A stretch of 64,000 nucleotides of DNA from the NCBI GenBank assembly GCA_026018925.1, contig JAKSZU010000016.1, positions 31,152,877 to 31,216,876 on the forward strand, in the 5' to 3' direction. The translations under genes and the position numbers were made by a program. The DNA is from Tupaia tana (Eukaryota; Chordata; Mammalia; Scandentia; Tupaiidae). The notes under the pieces were generated by a model that was not told the origin of the DNA, made no database searches, and saw only the letters and a list, made by a program, of their open reading frames with translations. Of this stretch, positions 1 to 10,383 are shown piece after piece (positions within the stretch are counted from its first letter, which is position 1; every line of letters begins with the position of its first letter).

Positions 1-100
1 GATTTCTCACTTTCTTTCTCTGTCTTTCTTGTGAGCACACATGCCCTATAGCAAAAACCTCTCCAAAAAAAAAAAAAAATAGAAAGAAAAGAAAAAGAAA
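1..100 (+). mobile_element. SINE family A, 3' end only (cut by window edge)
   Basis: The window opens inside the CT-rich part of a family A SINE. The family 3' signature CCCTATAGCAAAAACCTCTCC follows, then poly(A) that runs into an A/G-rich tail. The head lies outside the window. Confidence 0.85.
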
Positions 101-1320
101 TCAACTAAAATGTATGTAAACAAGAAAGAATATTGTCTCATGGAATTATAGAATTCCAAAGGAAATATTGGTTTCACATGGAGTTTGGTGCCACAGATCA
201 ACAATATCACAAGGATTTCATTTCTTTCCTTTACCTCACTTTGAGTACAATGTTCTAACTTTTTGCATGTTAGCAAAATGACTTTCCCGCAACAATATGC
301 ATTACTAGCTTCCTAATTTCATTTAGTAGATGTAGGACATTTATTATCTCACAGTTTTTGTGTTTTAGAAATCCAGTTGAAGTTTAGTTGGAAACATCTG
401 GGCAATGCCTCTCATGAAGTTGTTGTTAGGCTGTCGATTAGAGATTCAGTGTCATCTGAAAGTTAAGATGGAGGAAGATCACTTTCAAGTTAATTTTTAT
501 GGTTGAGAGTTTAGTATTTCATAGTATGGTGACTGGAGTCCTTTCTTAGGTTACTATAATGTGGGACTTCTCCTGAAATAGCTAATAAAAGAAGCAAGAG
601 ATAGAAAAAAGAAAGCAAACAAGATGGAAGTCAGTATTTTTGTAACCTAATCTCAGAAGTCACATCCTGTCAGGTTTGCTATATCCCATTTGTTGGAAGC
701 AAGCCAATAGACCCAGCTCATACTCAAGAAGAAGGTATTACACAAGGCTATGAATACCAGGAGACAGGGTCATTGAAATCCTATGTAAAATTGCCTAGTA
801 TATGACAACTTGGACTTTAGTCTTTTTATCTTCCCTCTTTTGCTGATACCATGTATTGCCTTGCTATCACATTACTTACATGTTTAACTCTCAAAATTTA
901 TACGGAAAGGTTGGGCCTCTCATCAGACCCCTGTTTGAAATCTTTACCGAGCTGTATTACTAGGTCTCAACATTACCATATTTAAACAAAATGTTTTATT
1001 TTATTATCTCCTATACTTCAAGTCTTCCAAATATTGTTTGTTTTGTTTTGTTTTCTTACTAAAATTTTCCATCTTGGCAAATGATGTCATCTAGTCTTTC
1101 AGGTCAGGCAATAGGAAATTATTTTTGACTTTTTTTCCCCCCTCACCTATTATTTCATTCTATCACTAAACTTCATCAACTGTAACTTCAAAGCTATTAT
1201 GTTTTCTGGTGACTAAAAGAGCTTCTCAGTATGTTTATACATTTCCTTCCTTGTTCTGTTGCAATCTGTTCTTAGCAGCAAATATATGACCGTTCGACAG
1301 TATAAATAAGAGCATATCCT
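101..1320. other. Gene-free stretch apart from the 400-790 repeat
   Basis: AT-rich sequence with no splice-bounded open frame, no RNA gene and no recognisable repeat outside 400-790. A short TTTGTTTTG-type simple run lies near 1038-1052. Confidence 0.5.
400..790. mobile_element. Probable ancient mammal-wide interspersed repeat, class unassigned
   Basis: Phrases such as CAAGATGGAAGTCAG, TAACCTAATCTCAGAAGTCACATCC-type text and GAATACCAGGAGACAGGG match a repeat I recall as common across mammals, but I cannot name its family safely. It is diverged and has no visible TSD. Confidence 0.4.
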
Positions 1321-1600
1321 ATTCCTTTCTAAGTCTGCAGACTCTTGCTTGATCTGGTCTCTTCCTGCTTCCCAACCTTGTCTCACACAGCTTTCTTTCT
1401 TTCTGAATTCCAATGACACCTGGACTTCTTTTAGTTCCTGGAATCCTCTAGGTTTAGAAGATTTTTCCCAGAGCTTGCCTGACTAGTTCCTGGTCTACCT
1501 TCAGGGATGTCCTGCAGGACCATTCATACTTAATATTCTGAATGACCGCACTTTTCTCTTCATAGCACTTATAATTAGTAAACTACAGGTAAGAACAGCC
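1320..1600 (+). mobile_element. L2 LINE fragment (diverged)
   Basis: The text resembles the L2 3' region: a pyrimidine-rich run, TTCCTGGAATCCTCT where L2 has a 'cctggaacgctctt' motif, then CTTCATAGCACTTATAA, a characteristic L2 phrase. It is old and gapped. Assignment is by eye only. Confidence 0.45.
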
Positions 1601-1822
1601 AAAGTCTGTATTCTATGCCTATCAATACCTAGCTAGCATTATGCCTAATGTACAAGGCTTTGTAGATAACTTCAACAATGTATAGAAGTAACTGCCAAAG
1701 AGGCCATCCCAAATCCTGATAACATCCTGTCTTGTATTTTCCAATTTACTAACCCTGATCATAATTATTCTTAATTTATTGTTTCAATACTGTGTTTAAA
1801 TATGTACACTGCTCTTTTTTTT

Positions 1823-2099
1823 ATTCTTTTTTTTTTTTTTTTTTGGAGAGGTTTTTCACTATAGGGCGCGTGCGCTCGCCAGACAGACAGAGAGAGACAT
1901 AGAGACAGAAAGCGAGAAATCACCCCCCAGAGGGGATGGTCATGCCGCAATCCCTTCTCCTCCATTCTCCTCTTGGGATCTTGGGCACGCATGCACACAC
2001 GCCCGGCGTGAGTTCTAAGCCACTGGGTCCGGGACGCGAAACAATGGTCGACTATGTGCGAGTCCAGCGACATAGCCATTACGCTAACTGCTGGTTCCC
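1823..2099 (-). mobile_element. SINE family A2, full length, young
   Basis: Read on the minus strand this is a complete element with the A2 diagnostic head (antisense GACGCGAAA and GGTTCCC). The TSD is CACTGCTCTTTTTTTT at 1807-1822 and CACTGATCTTTTTTTT at 2100-2115, one mismatch. The poly(T) side shows the tail lies at the left. Confidence 0.93.
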
Positions 2100-2115
2100 C
2101 ACTGATCTTTTTTTT

Positions 2116-2603
2116 GTTGTTGTTATTCTTTATATGGAAAAGAGTGTTGGAAGAAAGTACTAAAGGAGATTATACTGTATTAATCTTTATTGAAGTTAAA
2201 AAGAGTAACCTCAGTAACAATTACATCACGATTGGCTTTGGCTGGGAGACTTGTAAGACTGAGTATTTATTCAGGGAAGATTCTTCTAGAATCTCTTTTT
2301 GAAGGTTTTTCTAGAGGTTGGGGAGTTGGGAACTGGGAAAGATATTTTGATTTGTCATGGAGAAATGGACTAGCTTCAGGTTTTCTCCCTAATAATAGTC
2401 TGATTATGCATATAATATAAACAATAGCTGTGAAAAGACCTATCTAATACCCACATTGTAGTCTTCTGGCTGATGTTTCTATTCACAGTTTTCATGAACT
2501 TGAGAAAAAGAGTAATGACCCTAAAATAAATCACCATGCCAGTTACATTCTAGTTAAAGTCAAAGAGGGCTGATAAAATGTGCTACTTTGGTGTGAAGCG
2601 CCT
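2116..2603. other. Repeat-poor AT-rich stretch
   Basis: No gene, RNA or repeat signature is visible. Short open frames here lack splice signals and composition bias. Confidence 0.5.
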
Positions 2604-2862
2604 GGGACCAGCAGTTAGCGTAATGGCGCTGGACTCCCATGTAGTTGACTGCGGTTCGAGTCCTGGACCTGGTGGCTTAAACTCACACCGGGTGCGTGTA
2701 TGTGCGTGCCCAAGATCCAGAGAGGACAATGGAGGAGAAGGGATTGCTGTGTGGCCATCGCCTGGGGGGGTGGTGATTTCTCGCTTTCTGTCTCTCTGTC
2801 TCTGTCTTTCTGGCGAGTGCACGCACCCTATAGCAAAAACCTCTCCAAAAAAAGAAAAAAAA
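2604..2862 (+). mobile_element. SINE family A1, full length
   Basis: Starts at GGGACCAGCAGTTAGCG and carries an intact box B (GGTTCGAGTCC), the core, the G-run and the A-rich tail. The flanks share a weak repeat (AAGCGCCTG / AAGAGCCTG), so the TSD is only approximate. Confidence 0.92.
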
Positions 2863-2959
2863 GAGCCTGAACTACTCTTAATACTTATAAAATCACAGAA
2901 TAAACACAAACATAAATATAAAACCATTAACCTTTTCCTATTATAAAAATTGCCTGCTA

Positions 2960-3215
2960 GGGAACCAGCAGTTAGCATAATGGCTACGTCGCTGGACTCC
3001 CACATAGTCGACCGCGGTTCGCGTCCCGGACCCGGTGGCTTAAAACTCACGCCGGGTGCATGTGCGTGCGTGCCCAAGATCCCAAGAGGAGAATGGAGGA
3101 GAAGGGATTGCGGCGTGACCATCCCCCCTGGGGGGTGATTTCTCGCTTTCTGTCTCTATGTCTCTCTCTGTCTGTCTGGCGAGCGCACGCACCCTATAGC
3201 GAAAAACCTCTCCAA

Positions 3216-3256
<41 letters not shown>
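2960..3256 (+). mobile_element. SINE family A2, full length, with long (ATAA)n tail
   Basis: Head GGGAACCAGCAGTTAGC with box B GGTTCGCGTCC. The TSD is AATTGCCTGCTA at 2948-2959 and 3257-3268, perfect over 12 bp. The tail has expanded into about eleven ATAA units instead of pure poly(A). Confidence 0.94.
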
Positions 3257-3260
<4 letters not shown>

Positions 3261-3268
3261 GCCTGCTA

Positions 3269-3799
3269 AATGTGAGATGGATGTGTGTGAGTGGGGAGAT
3301 AGGATGTGAAGTATAGGTAAGAGTGTGAAATATGCACTTAATATTCTGCAATAGAGTACTTTCAGTGTCTTTAGGAGAAAACTACACTATGGAAGGGATT
3401 AATGACATTATCCTACCTTATTTTTTGTTTTCTTTAGCATATTATTGTCCTAGAAAAAAAATGCACTTCCCTCATGGGCTGCATGGCTATTCATTGGAAG
3501 CCCCTGCCTTCTCTCCAAGAACAACAATCCACTGACTTCAATTTGGTTATGTTGTTCATCAAATGTTAATGTTTCCAGTGAGTCATTCTAAGCAGATATA
3601 TGAAATGAGGAAAAAAGTAGAAAATACATGGTGAAAAGAGCTGGATTTAAATGTATAGAAAATGACAATATCAGTAAAAATGTGGAAAGAGAAAAGTTGG
3701 AGAGAAATTGAAATCAAATAATAGTTTCTACTATTTTGGGGTATTATATAATTACAATAATCTATTTTATATTATAAAAATGTTTGTCTATATCCTTAT
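3269..3799. other. Unassigned AT-rich stretch
   Basis: No gene or family-level repeat recognised. Confidence 0.5.
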
Positions 3800-3800
3800 A

Positions 3801-3852
<52 letters not shown>
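3800..3852. repeat. Compound (CA)n(TA)n microsatellite
   Basis: About 12 CA units pass directly into about 14 TA units. Length polymorphism is likely. Confidence 0.95.
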
Positions 3853-3855
<3 letters not shown>

Positions 3856-4558
3856 GTGTTATATCTGAACAAGTGAGAAATGTCTATTTATTGCCATGAA
3901 AAATCCCTTATTTTCAGTTTGGAGAGGGGCTCCAGCTAGTGGGAAAAATAGAAAACTGTCAATAGGGTTCCTAGTGTTATTTTCTGATTTCTAAACTCAA
4001 CATGACAAATTGTTTCTTTTCACTGATATAGTTTGAGTTTTAGGTACAATTAAGTTTTGTAAATTATAAAGTGAATGAGGTAAATAAAGATAAATAATCT
4101 TATTTTTTTCCATAACTTGAGAGCAGAAATAACATGATTACTATTTATATGATCTCAAAGGAAAATAACTTAGGTTATGTCCCAGTACAGTGAAATTTAA
4201 GTAATTTTCACCAATGAATTGGCATCACTTGCAGTTTTCTTCCAATGATCCACATAAAATAAATTTGAAAGATCACTTATATCACAGAGCAAAGATTAGA
4301 TTGAGCTGACACTTAAATGTGTATTTAATACATAAATCATTTTTGTTCTTAACCGACTGTGGCACTTTAACATATTTTCATATTTTATAAATAATATATA
4401 TATATATATATTTACCATTTAGGTAGGTAGTCCTATCACACAAAATCTGGCTCAGTAGAGAGCCAAATTCAATAAGGATTACTCTTCGTACTAACTTTGC
4501 AGAAAAATTTTGTTCGAAAGATAATAAACCAGTTGAAACAAAGTCATAGAAAGTTAAG
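3853..4558. other. Unassigned AT-rich stretch with short (AT)n
   Basis: Contains an (AT)10 run at about 4394-4411. Nothing else is recognised. Confidence 0.5.
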
Positions 4559-4802
4559 TCCCAGCCCAGCCAGTAGGGGTGTTAAGGCAACTGGATACTA
4601 AATGGCTAATCACATGATTTAAGTCCTGGACTAGGCAACTGGAAAAACAAGCAGGCCTTGTGTGCATGTGTGCCCAAAATCCCGAAAGGAGGGAAAAATG
4701 AATAAGAGACTGTGGCATGATCATTCACCGTGGAGGGGTGCTTCTCACTTTCTCCCTCTCTCTCTCTCCATTGAGTGCCCTCTGGCAAAATAAAAATAAA
4801 CA
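4559..4802 (+). mobile_element. SINE family A, old subfamily
   Basis: The diverged head (CCAGCCCAGCCAGTAGGGG..GTTAAGG) has lost a recognisable box B. The middle keeps GCCCAAAATCCCGA and the 3' end is the old form, CCCTCTGGCAAAATAAAAATAAA. Confidence 0.8.
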
Positions 4803-5420
4803 CTAAATCTCTTAAAACAATCCTCTCACACTATCATTTTGTAAAATAAAGCAATCAGTTTAGAAATCATTTTTACTTATGGAAGTTTGTCAGATTGTAT
4901 TTATAATACATACATGCATATGTATACATAGTAAGATTTTTAGAAGACCAGATAAATAGATGTAATTGATGGTCATAACAGAAGAAAGAACAAACAAGTG
5001 TACAAAATTATAAGTGTATAAAGTATTGGATATTCAAATTCAATAGTTATGATTTACATATATATTAAAAATGTTTAAGATATAATGAAACTGGATGAAT
5101 ATTAAAATGTATGCATATTTTGAGCAATACTTGAAATGATGGGAAAAAGTAGCCACAGGTCAAATTGATCTTTTAACATAAAGGTTAGTACAGTATTTAT
5201 TTTATCTGTTTTCTAAGTGCTCTGTAATCTAGTTAATTTTATAGTTTAAATGAATAAAGGAACTAATTTGTGAAACATCCTCTAATTTATAGGTGATTAT
5301 ATGAGGCCTACATAATTTTATAATAACTTGACAGCTTAAGTATTATATCCACTTTAAATAATAGAAAATCTGAGTCAAAATTGTGAATAATACGATACAC
5401 CTAGAGCTGAGCTAGACCTC
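4803..5420. other. Unassigned AT-rich stretch
   Basis: No gene, RNA or clear repeat. Small TACATA/CATATG clusters lie near 4905-4930. Confidence 0.45.
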
Positions 5421-5998
5421 ACTCAAAAACTGAGTGACTCCTTAAAAGCCTACAAGTAGAACTACATAATGATCCAGCAATTCCACTCCTTGCTATCTAC
5501 TCAAAGAATAGAAATGTTATCAGTCAGAAAAGCACTTGCACATCCATGTTTATTGCAGCATTATTTTCATTGCTAAGACATGGAATCAACCCAGATGTCT
5601 AAGAACAGATGACTAGATTGAAAAAGTGTGGCACATATACACTATGGAATATTACTTAGCCATAAAAAACAATGAGGCCCTGGCATTTGATAGAAATGGT
5701 TGAAAATGGAAAATTTAATGCTAAGTGAAGTAAGCCAGACTATGAAAAAGAGGTATTGTATGTCTCCACTTAGTATATACCAAATATCTGCACTATATGG
5801 CAGAAATTGAAAGATTGGAAAGTATAAAAACATGGAGAGCAACTGTGGATACTAGAGACAGTGTGGGAGGGCAATGGGCAAGGTGAGGGCAGGAGGGTGG
5901 GAAAGAAGAGAGGGAAAACATAGTGTTTGCTGTAAAGATGTACCATGATTAACTGTAAATAAGAAATTATAAAATAATGTTTAAAATAAAAAAAAAGA
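5421..5998 (+). mobile_element. L1 3' end fragment
   Basis: Contains the mammalian L1 3'UTR text in order: GATCCAGCAATTCCAC, TTTATTGCAGCATTATT, ATGGAATATTACTTAGCC, AAGTGAAGTAAGCCAGAC, then a G-rich polypurine tract and terminal poly(A). ORF2 is absent, so it is a strongly 5'-truncated dead copy. Confidence 0.88.
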
Positions 5999-6850
5999 GA
6001 GTGACTCTAAGTCCAGACTTCTCTCTCCCATGAAGCCTAAGAAGTGAATAACTTTTTAAAATCAGATGCATTTAAATGCCCACTCAGTTACAAGTTGTTA
6101 ATATTCTTGACAAATTATTTCCTTGATTTGTAATAACCAAATTAACTCTACTAATCACTGAACCATTTGAGAAGCAATTCTCATCTCTCTCTCTTGTTTT
6201 TTTAAATAGAGCAAAAGATCATCATTTAAAAGCATAGATAAAAACCAAAGCCACAAATTAGGACATATGACAGAAAACTAACAACTTATGTAAGTTAAAT
6301 TACCGGGAAACTTAAGGTAAGCAATGACAATATTCATTATCTGATTGAAATTTAGCCAACTGAACTCACTTTATTTTAACAGGCAGGCACTCCTGAAATA
6401 AAGAGAAATAATATGCTAGTATTTATGCTACTGTGTTAGCAGTTTAGTATGTTTGGCATTAACCTTGACCTGAAATGACACCAAGTCACACAGCATTTTT
6501 TGGCATTCCTTTGCAGATGCTTACAGTACATTAGACGTATGATTTCTAAATTCAATTTTTATAATACTCAAAAGAGAATTAAAAATAATGTAGGATAATG
6601 TCACTAAATCCTGTGTAGAGTAGCTTTCTCCTAAAGGCACTGTGAGGACTGTAGAAAATTAAGTGCATACTTTCACACACTTTAAATACACTTCCATCCT
6701 CAGTTGTATGACATAACAGGGGTGATAATGTAACTTATTTTTTATATTATATTTTTCATTTTATCTTCTATCTCAACATGTTTTTTCTGAAAAATATTGA
6801 ACAAATTTGCTTTTGCATTTTATATTATAAAATAAAACAAAACAGAAATA
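5999..6850. other. Unassigned AT-rich stretch
   Basis: No coding or RNA signature. Probably single-copy. Confidence 0.4.
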
Positions 6851-7500
6851 TAGAAAACTACACAGAACATTGTTATATCTTATGAAGAACACCACTGTAA
6901 CCACAAACCAGGTCAAGAAATACAACGTGGTCAGTCACTGTAGAAGCCCATTTATCTACCCTATTTCTATCACCATCCCTCCTCCTAGCTACTTCTCAAA
7001 ATTTAGAGTGTACATATTGTGCATTATTATTAGGTTTATCAGCCAAGTACTTATTACTAAATTGAATAATTTAACTTTTTATTTTGTTGTCAAATGTATT
7101 TTTAAAGTTCTCTTTACACAGATTTTCCCTCTATTTTCTATTTTTTTTTAATGAATTAACTATCTGTGTGCCATTTAATTATAGTTAGAATAACTCATCC
7201 TGGGGGAAGTACCATTGGTACAGTTTAACATGTCTCTTTGTCTTTCGTATTTCTTCCAAATTGGTCGCTGGGCTCAGAGGCTGAATCACACTCAAGTTCT
7301 ATCTTTTATGAAGACAATAGGTGTTTTGTTTGTTTTCTTTCTTTCTTTGATAAGGACAAAAAAGATCAGGCATTCTCTCATCTTGTGAATTTAGCAGCAA
7401 TTTTTGCTTGAATCCACCTGTCCTTGAATCTACATCTCTTCAGTCAGTTAATTGTCTGAAATTCATCTCCAGTGTTCTTTGAGATCTTGTACATTGATAA
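6851..7500. other. Possible ancient interspersed repeat, unassigned
   Basis: The stretch 'AAGAAATACAACGTGGTCAG ... GAAGCCC' resembles a widespread mammalian repeat, but I cannot name it. A 93-residue frame at 6870-7151 is hydrophobic and T-rich by chance, and lacks gene structure. Confidence 0.3.
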
Positions 7501-7889
7501 AATTTGTTCATGTCTTTATATTTGAACATACACTTTTCCTGGGAAATAAGATCCTTATTTTTTATTTTCTTCACTTGTGTTTTTAAGAATGTTCTCCTTT
7601 TTTTTTTTTCTGGTATAAACTTTTGCTACAAAAAACTTCTGATAGTATTTTTTGTTCGCTTGTTTCACATCAAGTCACTTGCAATATTTTACCTAAATTC
7701 CCAAATGACTTTTTTCTTTGAATTTCAATCATTTCACAAGATTATGTTTTGCTCTTTTAAATTTTTGCTTAATATTCTGAGTTTTAGGGTCTTTTCCCCC
7801 AATTTTTTTTTTTTTCCTTTCGTTGTAACTTTAGGTTTCCATTGTGTCTTCTTATCTTGGTATTCTTTTTCAAGAATTCTTTTATTTAT
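7501..7889. other. T-rich stretch, possibly antisense L1-related
   Basis: Strong T bias on the plus strand yields a long Phe-rich chance frame (7504-7998). An antisense A-rich L1/HAL1-type body would give the same bias, but no diagnostic phrase is secure. Confidence 0.3.
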
Positions 7890-8104
7890 TTATTTTTTTT
7901 TTCCATGGAAGAGAGACAGAGATGCACTCCCATCTGGGTCAGGTTATACCATGATTTTCTTCCTCCAGTCATTCAAAATCTTGGGCATGTGTATATAAAG
8001 CCAGTGCATTTCAAGTCAACCTGACCAAGAATCCTAACGAAGTTTACCCTGTGGCTTCAGTACCAAAGTCCAATACACTTTAGACTGTGCCACCAGGCCA
8101 GGTC
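7890..8104 (-). mobile_element. Old tRNA-derived SINE (family B-like), antisense
   Basis: Antisense order is TTATTTATTT tail, GAGAGACAGAGATGCACTC, AAAATCTTGGGCATGTG, then GTGCCACCAGGCCAGG at the 5' end, a decayed tRNA head. Box B is destroyed. Confidence 0.65.
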
Positions 8105-8529
8105 AAAGGATTTATTTCAACTATGTATTTCTACCTAGCTTTTTAATTTTCTCCAAATCCCTTTTAAGTCTTTCATTTCACTTCTGTTTACCTTTTAAAA
8201 TTTACTCCAAGATATTAACTGTTGTGTTTATGTGCTCTTAGGTTCCTTCTAGTTCTATTTTTCTATTTTTTTAAAAATTTTTAAGTGCTCTCAATTCATA
8301 TCTGAGACTTACTAATTCTGATTTATATTTTTTTCATGTTTTGTATCATTTTATATATCTTTACATTTATTTTGAAATAGTAGATTATACTTTTGATCTT
8401 TTTATGAGGATATATTTTAGTATGTTCCCATTGTTTTTTACAATGCTCATGTGCTATTTCTTGTCTTTAAGATAACTTTTTATGAGATTTGACCTTAGTA
8501 TTTTTCTATTGTCATTTTCACGTGTAATT
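8105..8529. other. T-rich stretch, possibly antisense LINE sequence
   Basis: No diagnostic motif. Composition is like 7501-7889. Confidence 0.3.
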
Positions 8530-8547
8530 AGTTTCCCTGAACTTTTT

Positions 8548-8757
8548 TTTCGTTTGTTTTGTTTTTTTTTTTGGAGAGGTTTTTGCTATAGGGCGCATGC
8601 GCTCACCAGACAGAGAGAGAGAAACAGAGAGACAGAAAGCAGGAAATCACCCCCCAGGGGGGATGGCCACACCGCAATCCCTTCTCCTCCATTCTCCTCT
8701 CGGGATCTTGGGCACGCACACACATGCGCCCGGCGTGAGTTTAAGCCACCGGGTCTG
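8548..8757 (-). mobile_element. SINE family A, 5'-truncated (tRNA head missing)
   Basis: A young-looking antisense copy stops at GCCACCGGGTCT, so the tRNA-like head with boxes A and B is absent. A perfect TSD, AGTTTCCCTGAACTTTT, flanks it (from 8530 and from 8758). Truncation therefore happened at insertion and was not a later deletion. Confidence 0.93.
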
Positions 8758-8774
8758 AGTTTCCCTGAACTTTT

Positions 8775-9589
8775 ACAAGTAGGTGTGGTTTAATATAAAG
8801 TTTCTAATTTCACAGGGCTCCCCCCGTTGTTCTGGTGTAACATCCTAAAGCATTTGTCTTATTTCTGAGATCTCCTGTTCCTTTTTGACTCCTTAGTCTT
8901 TATCTAGACTGCTTAATTCTTTTTGTCTTTATTGTACCTCTTTTGCTCATTTTGACCCCACTTACATAGTCTTTCCTCGTATTCTGGAAGAGCAGCCTGC
9001 TGATTATGCAGAGAGGTCAAGAAGAATAGATTCTCCTGCTCCCTCACACCTTGAAACGTAACTATTGTACTTACCCCTGATGGGGTTGGGTAAAGCCTTC
9101 TGCACCTTAGCTACTAATCTCAGGTGGGCCTGTCCTGCTGTTTTTACTAAGTAACTCTTGACTCCTTGGGCTTTTTCTGCTCTCAGTGTATTACTCCGTA
9201 TTTTCTTCTGTATTCTCCCCTCATAGACTCTGGAACCTTGAGATTGGTGGCTGTTGGCAATTTGTCTTAACCTGCCTGTATTTTGAGGTACATGGAGGAC
9301 ACCCTGTAATTTAATTTTGTTTTAAACATTGTCCACAGAATTTTAGTTTTACTATGTAGCTGCTCTGTGTCATTGTATGTGGGGATCAAGGAGATTCAAA
9401 TCTAGGTGATCATCATCATGGTTCCAAAATATCTCACTTTTGTCATTCCTATAAGAAGTACACAAATGGAAATCAATATAAAACAATGGTATTTCCACAA
9501 ACATGCCTTTCAATATCCTCCTACCTATCAAAAATATTCTTGAACATGTGAAGCTTGTTTGCATCTTAAAACTCTTATACTCAGCTATT
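8775..9589. other. Unassigned stretch, slightly higher GC
   Basis: No gene structure or secure repeat identity. Text around 8990-9300 reads like decayed antisense LINE, but I cannot support a name. Confidence 0.35.
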
Positions 9590-9865
9590 ACCTCTTCCTG
9601 GAGCCTGACTCCCTCTGTCTAAGTCATTTATCTGTTCAAAGGGGCTTCTTGACTAACCCTTCCAAATTTGTCTCATTCCAATCATTCTATGTTACCTTTT
9701 TATTCATGGAACTTTATACTATCATAAATTGTCTACTTATTAATTTTGCTTTTATTTGTAGCTTCTAGTAAGCTTTGTAAAATGGGAGCCTTCACCTTTT
9801 CTTTTTTCACTGTACCTCAGTAGCTCAGAGAGAACCCATCACGTAACAAAAATACTTAACGAATG
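9590..9865 (+). mobile_element. L2 LINE 3' end
   Basis: The L2 3' pattern is visible: TCTAGTAAGCTTTGTAAAATGGGAGCC, CACTGTACCTCAGTAGC, then ACTTAACGAATGAATAAAT in place of the L2 terminal 'caataaatgtttgttgaatgaa'. It is diverged, but the order is right. Confidence 0.6.
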
Positions 9866-10344
9866 AATAAATCTGGTTTTGTTATAAGACTAATAAGCTA
9901 TCAGCTGGACAATTCTACCATCAGGATAGATGGCATGAAGTATGCAATTTAAATAGGAATTAGAAATCAAAGCCAAACCTAATAGGAAGAATAGATTGGT
10001 TTGGATCAGGAAACACTTGGCCAATGGGAGCATTTTGAAGAATTCTAGTGGTCTGCTTTTTGTATTTGACTTTGTAAGCGGCAGCAGACTACCCTGTCAG
10101 TGAATTTATTGCTTCCAACATCCTCACCTTCCTTGGTTTGATGTTATTGCAATTACAAAGAAAGGAAATGCAACTAGGGAACAGTAGTTGAGAGGAAATA
10201 AGAGCATGGATGAACTAGGAGAAAGAAAAAAGAAAAGAAAAAATGTGGTGGGAAAGGAAATATGGCAGTGGGGAGTGTCCTTCCACTTACCAGTTATACC
10301 ATTTCCCCGAGGTTAGGCTGCTTATCAGATGAAATACAGCTGAA

Positions 10345-10383
<39 letters not shown>

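Noticed and set aside
2583-3122. 179-residue minus-strand open frame as a gene
   Set aside because: It is a readthrough of two neighbouring SINE copies and the tail between them; the same peptide recurs at every antisense copy.
7504-7998. 164-residue Phe-rich open frame as a membrane protein
   Set aside because: Produced by strong T bias and running into an antisense SINE; no signal, exon or family pattern.
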